Positions 13,733 to 14,875 of a DNA stretch of 14,875 bases are shown here, piece after piece. The stretch spans positions 1 through 14,875 of the forward strand of contig JAEWDP010000016.1 of the NCBI GenBank assembly GCA_023390055.1, in the 5' to 3' direction. The position numbers and the translations under genes were made by a program. The notes beneath the pieces are model-generated. The model did not search any database. It had not been told where the DNA came from and worked only from the letters and a program-made list of their open reading frames with translations. Positions within the stretch are counted from its first letter, which is position 1; each line of letters opens with the position of its first letter. This DNA comes from Pseudomonadota bacterium. GTDB taxonomy: Bacteria; Pseudomonadota; Alphaproteobacteria; Rhizobiales; Rhizobiaceae.

Positions 13733-14875
13733 ATGCACGATGATGCCACAGCCTTGGCTGATGCGATCAGATCCGGTCGTGTCAGCGCCACCGAGGTTAT
13801 GCATGCCGCCCTTGAAGCGTCCAGGGCTTCCTCAGACCTTGGCGCTTTCGCATTCTTAAATCCGGAAAAGGGGTTACAAGAGGCGGCAGGTATCGACAAA
13901 ATGTCGGCCGAACGTCGAACGCAGTTGTCTTTTGCGGGAGTTCCCACGCTCGGCAAGGACCTTGGAGGACCTTTTGCTGGGTTTCCAATGGCTGCCGGAT
14001 CCCGACTGATGGCACGTCGTGGCGGCAAGGTCGATTCCGACCTTGCCAAACGATTTCGTGCCGCAGGATTTTGTCTGTTCGGACTGACCACGAGCCCCGA
14101 ATTTGGCCTGTCGCTGGCCAGCGAGCCTGCGATTGGACCGATTGCCCGCAATCCTCTTTTGCCGGATCGTTCCGCGGGAGGCTCTTCCGGTGGAGCGGCT
14201 GCTGCGGTCGCAGCCGGGGTTGTTTCAATCGCTCATGCAACAGATGCCGGAGGTTCGATCCGGGTTCCCGCAGCCTGCTGTGGGCTGGTTGGCCTCAAGC
14301 CCAGCCGCGGTCTGATGCCGGCGGGTCCACATTTTGGCAATCATCTGGGCGGCATTGCAAGCGAGCTTGCCGTTTGTCGCTCCGTCCGGGACACAGCGGC
14401 CATCCTGTCCGCCCTGTCGGGCAATGCACGCGGGCCATTTCCGCCCGTTGCGCGTCGGCCAGAACCCGCAGGAGCGTTGAAGATTGGCGTTCTTGCCAAT
14501 ACGGGCGACGAATATCCGACAACGCCGGAGCGCGCTTCGGTGATTGAAGATGCAGCGCATTTTCTTCAGGCGGCCGGGCATCAACTGGTTTCCGTCCCGT
14601 TTGGCGCTGTTGCCTCCATGGCGGAAGCGAGCCGCCAGGCTTTCGTTGATATCGTCTCGATCAACCTTGCCGACACGATCACCGCCTTCAACCTCCCCGC
14701 TGAAAGAACCGAGCGCCTGACGCAAGCCGTGATCGAGCGGGGCCTGTCCCTGTCGGCCCGCAATCTCTGGCAAAGCATGAACGCCATGGTCATTGTCAGT
14801 CGTGACCTTTGGCGCTTGTTTGATGACATGGACTGCCTCATCAGCCCTATCCTGTCTTCGGCCCCCCTTCCGGTG
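13733..14875 (+). CDS. Amidase-signature hydrolase, 3' end outside the window
   Basis: A partial gene of 381 visible codons, open to the window edge. It belongs to the amidase signature family (FAAH/GatA-like), which hydrolyses amide bonds with a Ser-cisSer-Lys triad. The triad is visible: Lys75 in TLGKDLGG, cis-Ser151 in the GGSSGG motif and nucleophile Ser175 in ATDAGGSIRVPA; the 24-residue spacing between the two serines is that of the family. The usual length is about 450-500 residues, so most of the protein is here. ATG 13733 has only a weak ribosome binding site and is eight bases after the BMP gene stop, so translation may be coupled. It could act on a compound captured by the BMP protein; its lack of a signal peptide implies cytoplasmic action. 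GatA is unlikely without GatB/GatC nearby. Confidence 0.92.
   Translation, partial: MHDDATALADAIRSGRVSATEVMHAALEASRASSDLGAFAFLNPEKGLQEAAGIDKMSAERRTQLSFAGVPTLGKDLGGPFAGFPMAAGSRLMARRGGKVDSDLAKRFRAAGFCLFGLTTSPEFGLSLASEPAIGPIARNPLLPDRSAGGSSGGAAAAVAAGVVSIAHATDAGGSIRVPAACCGLVGLKPSRGLMPAGPHFGNHLGGIASELAVCRSVRDTAAILSALSGNARGPFPPVARRPEPAGALKIGVLANTGDEYPTTPERASVIEDAAHFLQAAGHQLVSVPFGAVASMAEASRQAFVDIVSINLADTITAFNLPAERTERLTQAVIERGLSLSARNLWQSMNAMVIVSRDLWRLFDDMDCLISPILSSAPLPV

Overview
The window looks like a chromosomal stretch from an alphaproteobacterium of the order Hyphomicrobiales (Rhizobiales), most likely Rhizobiaceae. This rests on GC-rich coding with strong third-position bias, and on a recognisable DUF721 (DciA-like) – DsbA-like thioredoxin – smc – ppdK gene order that I recall from rhizobial genomes. 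The family assignment comes from memory of gene order and protein flavour; no search was run.

Positions 1-5000 hold a forward-facing housekeeping block: a DciA/DUF721 protein, an exported DsbA-family oxidoreductase with a twin-arginine-like leader, and the full-length chromosome-organising ATPase SMC. A strong GC-rich hairpin sits between the dsbA-like gene and smc, immediately before the smc ribosome binding site. After a 122-base gap with a perfect 7-bp palindrome comes ppdK (pyruvate, phosphate dikinase). Then follow a small reverse-strand lipoprotein and a DUF1499 membrane protein whose frame is broken at a run of eight C. Next is a reverse-strand zinc metallo-beta-lactamase-fold hydrolase of the LACTB2-like type.

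Positions 10339-11123 are the most accessory-looking part. A tRNA-Gln(UUG) is followed by a 60-codon gene that overlaps, by GTGA, a Doc/Fic-type toxin reading frame. That frame has no visible shift over the recognisable region but carries three in-frame stop codons and a lysine in place of the motif asparagine. This looks like a decayed toxin-antitoxin pair in which the small upstream partner is still open. The codons of the former Fic motif now form an 11-bp perfect hairpin flanked by A and T runs, resembling a bidirectional intrinsic terminator.

The right end holds a reverse-strand PLP-dependent cystathionine gamma-lyase/synthase-family enzyme with a promoter overlapped by an inverted repeat. 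A 374-base divergent intergenic region separates it from a BMP-family (basic membrane protein, nucleoside-type) substrate-binding protein with a twin-arginine-like leader. Eight bases after that gene an amidase-signature hydrolase begins and runs off the window. The last two probably form an operon for uptake and hydrolysis of a nitrogenous compound, but no permease or ATPase is visible here. I found no CRISPR array, insertion sequence or phage gene. The closest thing to an unusual system is the decayed Doc locus with its surviving partner gene.
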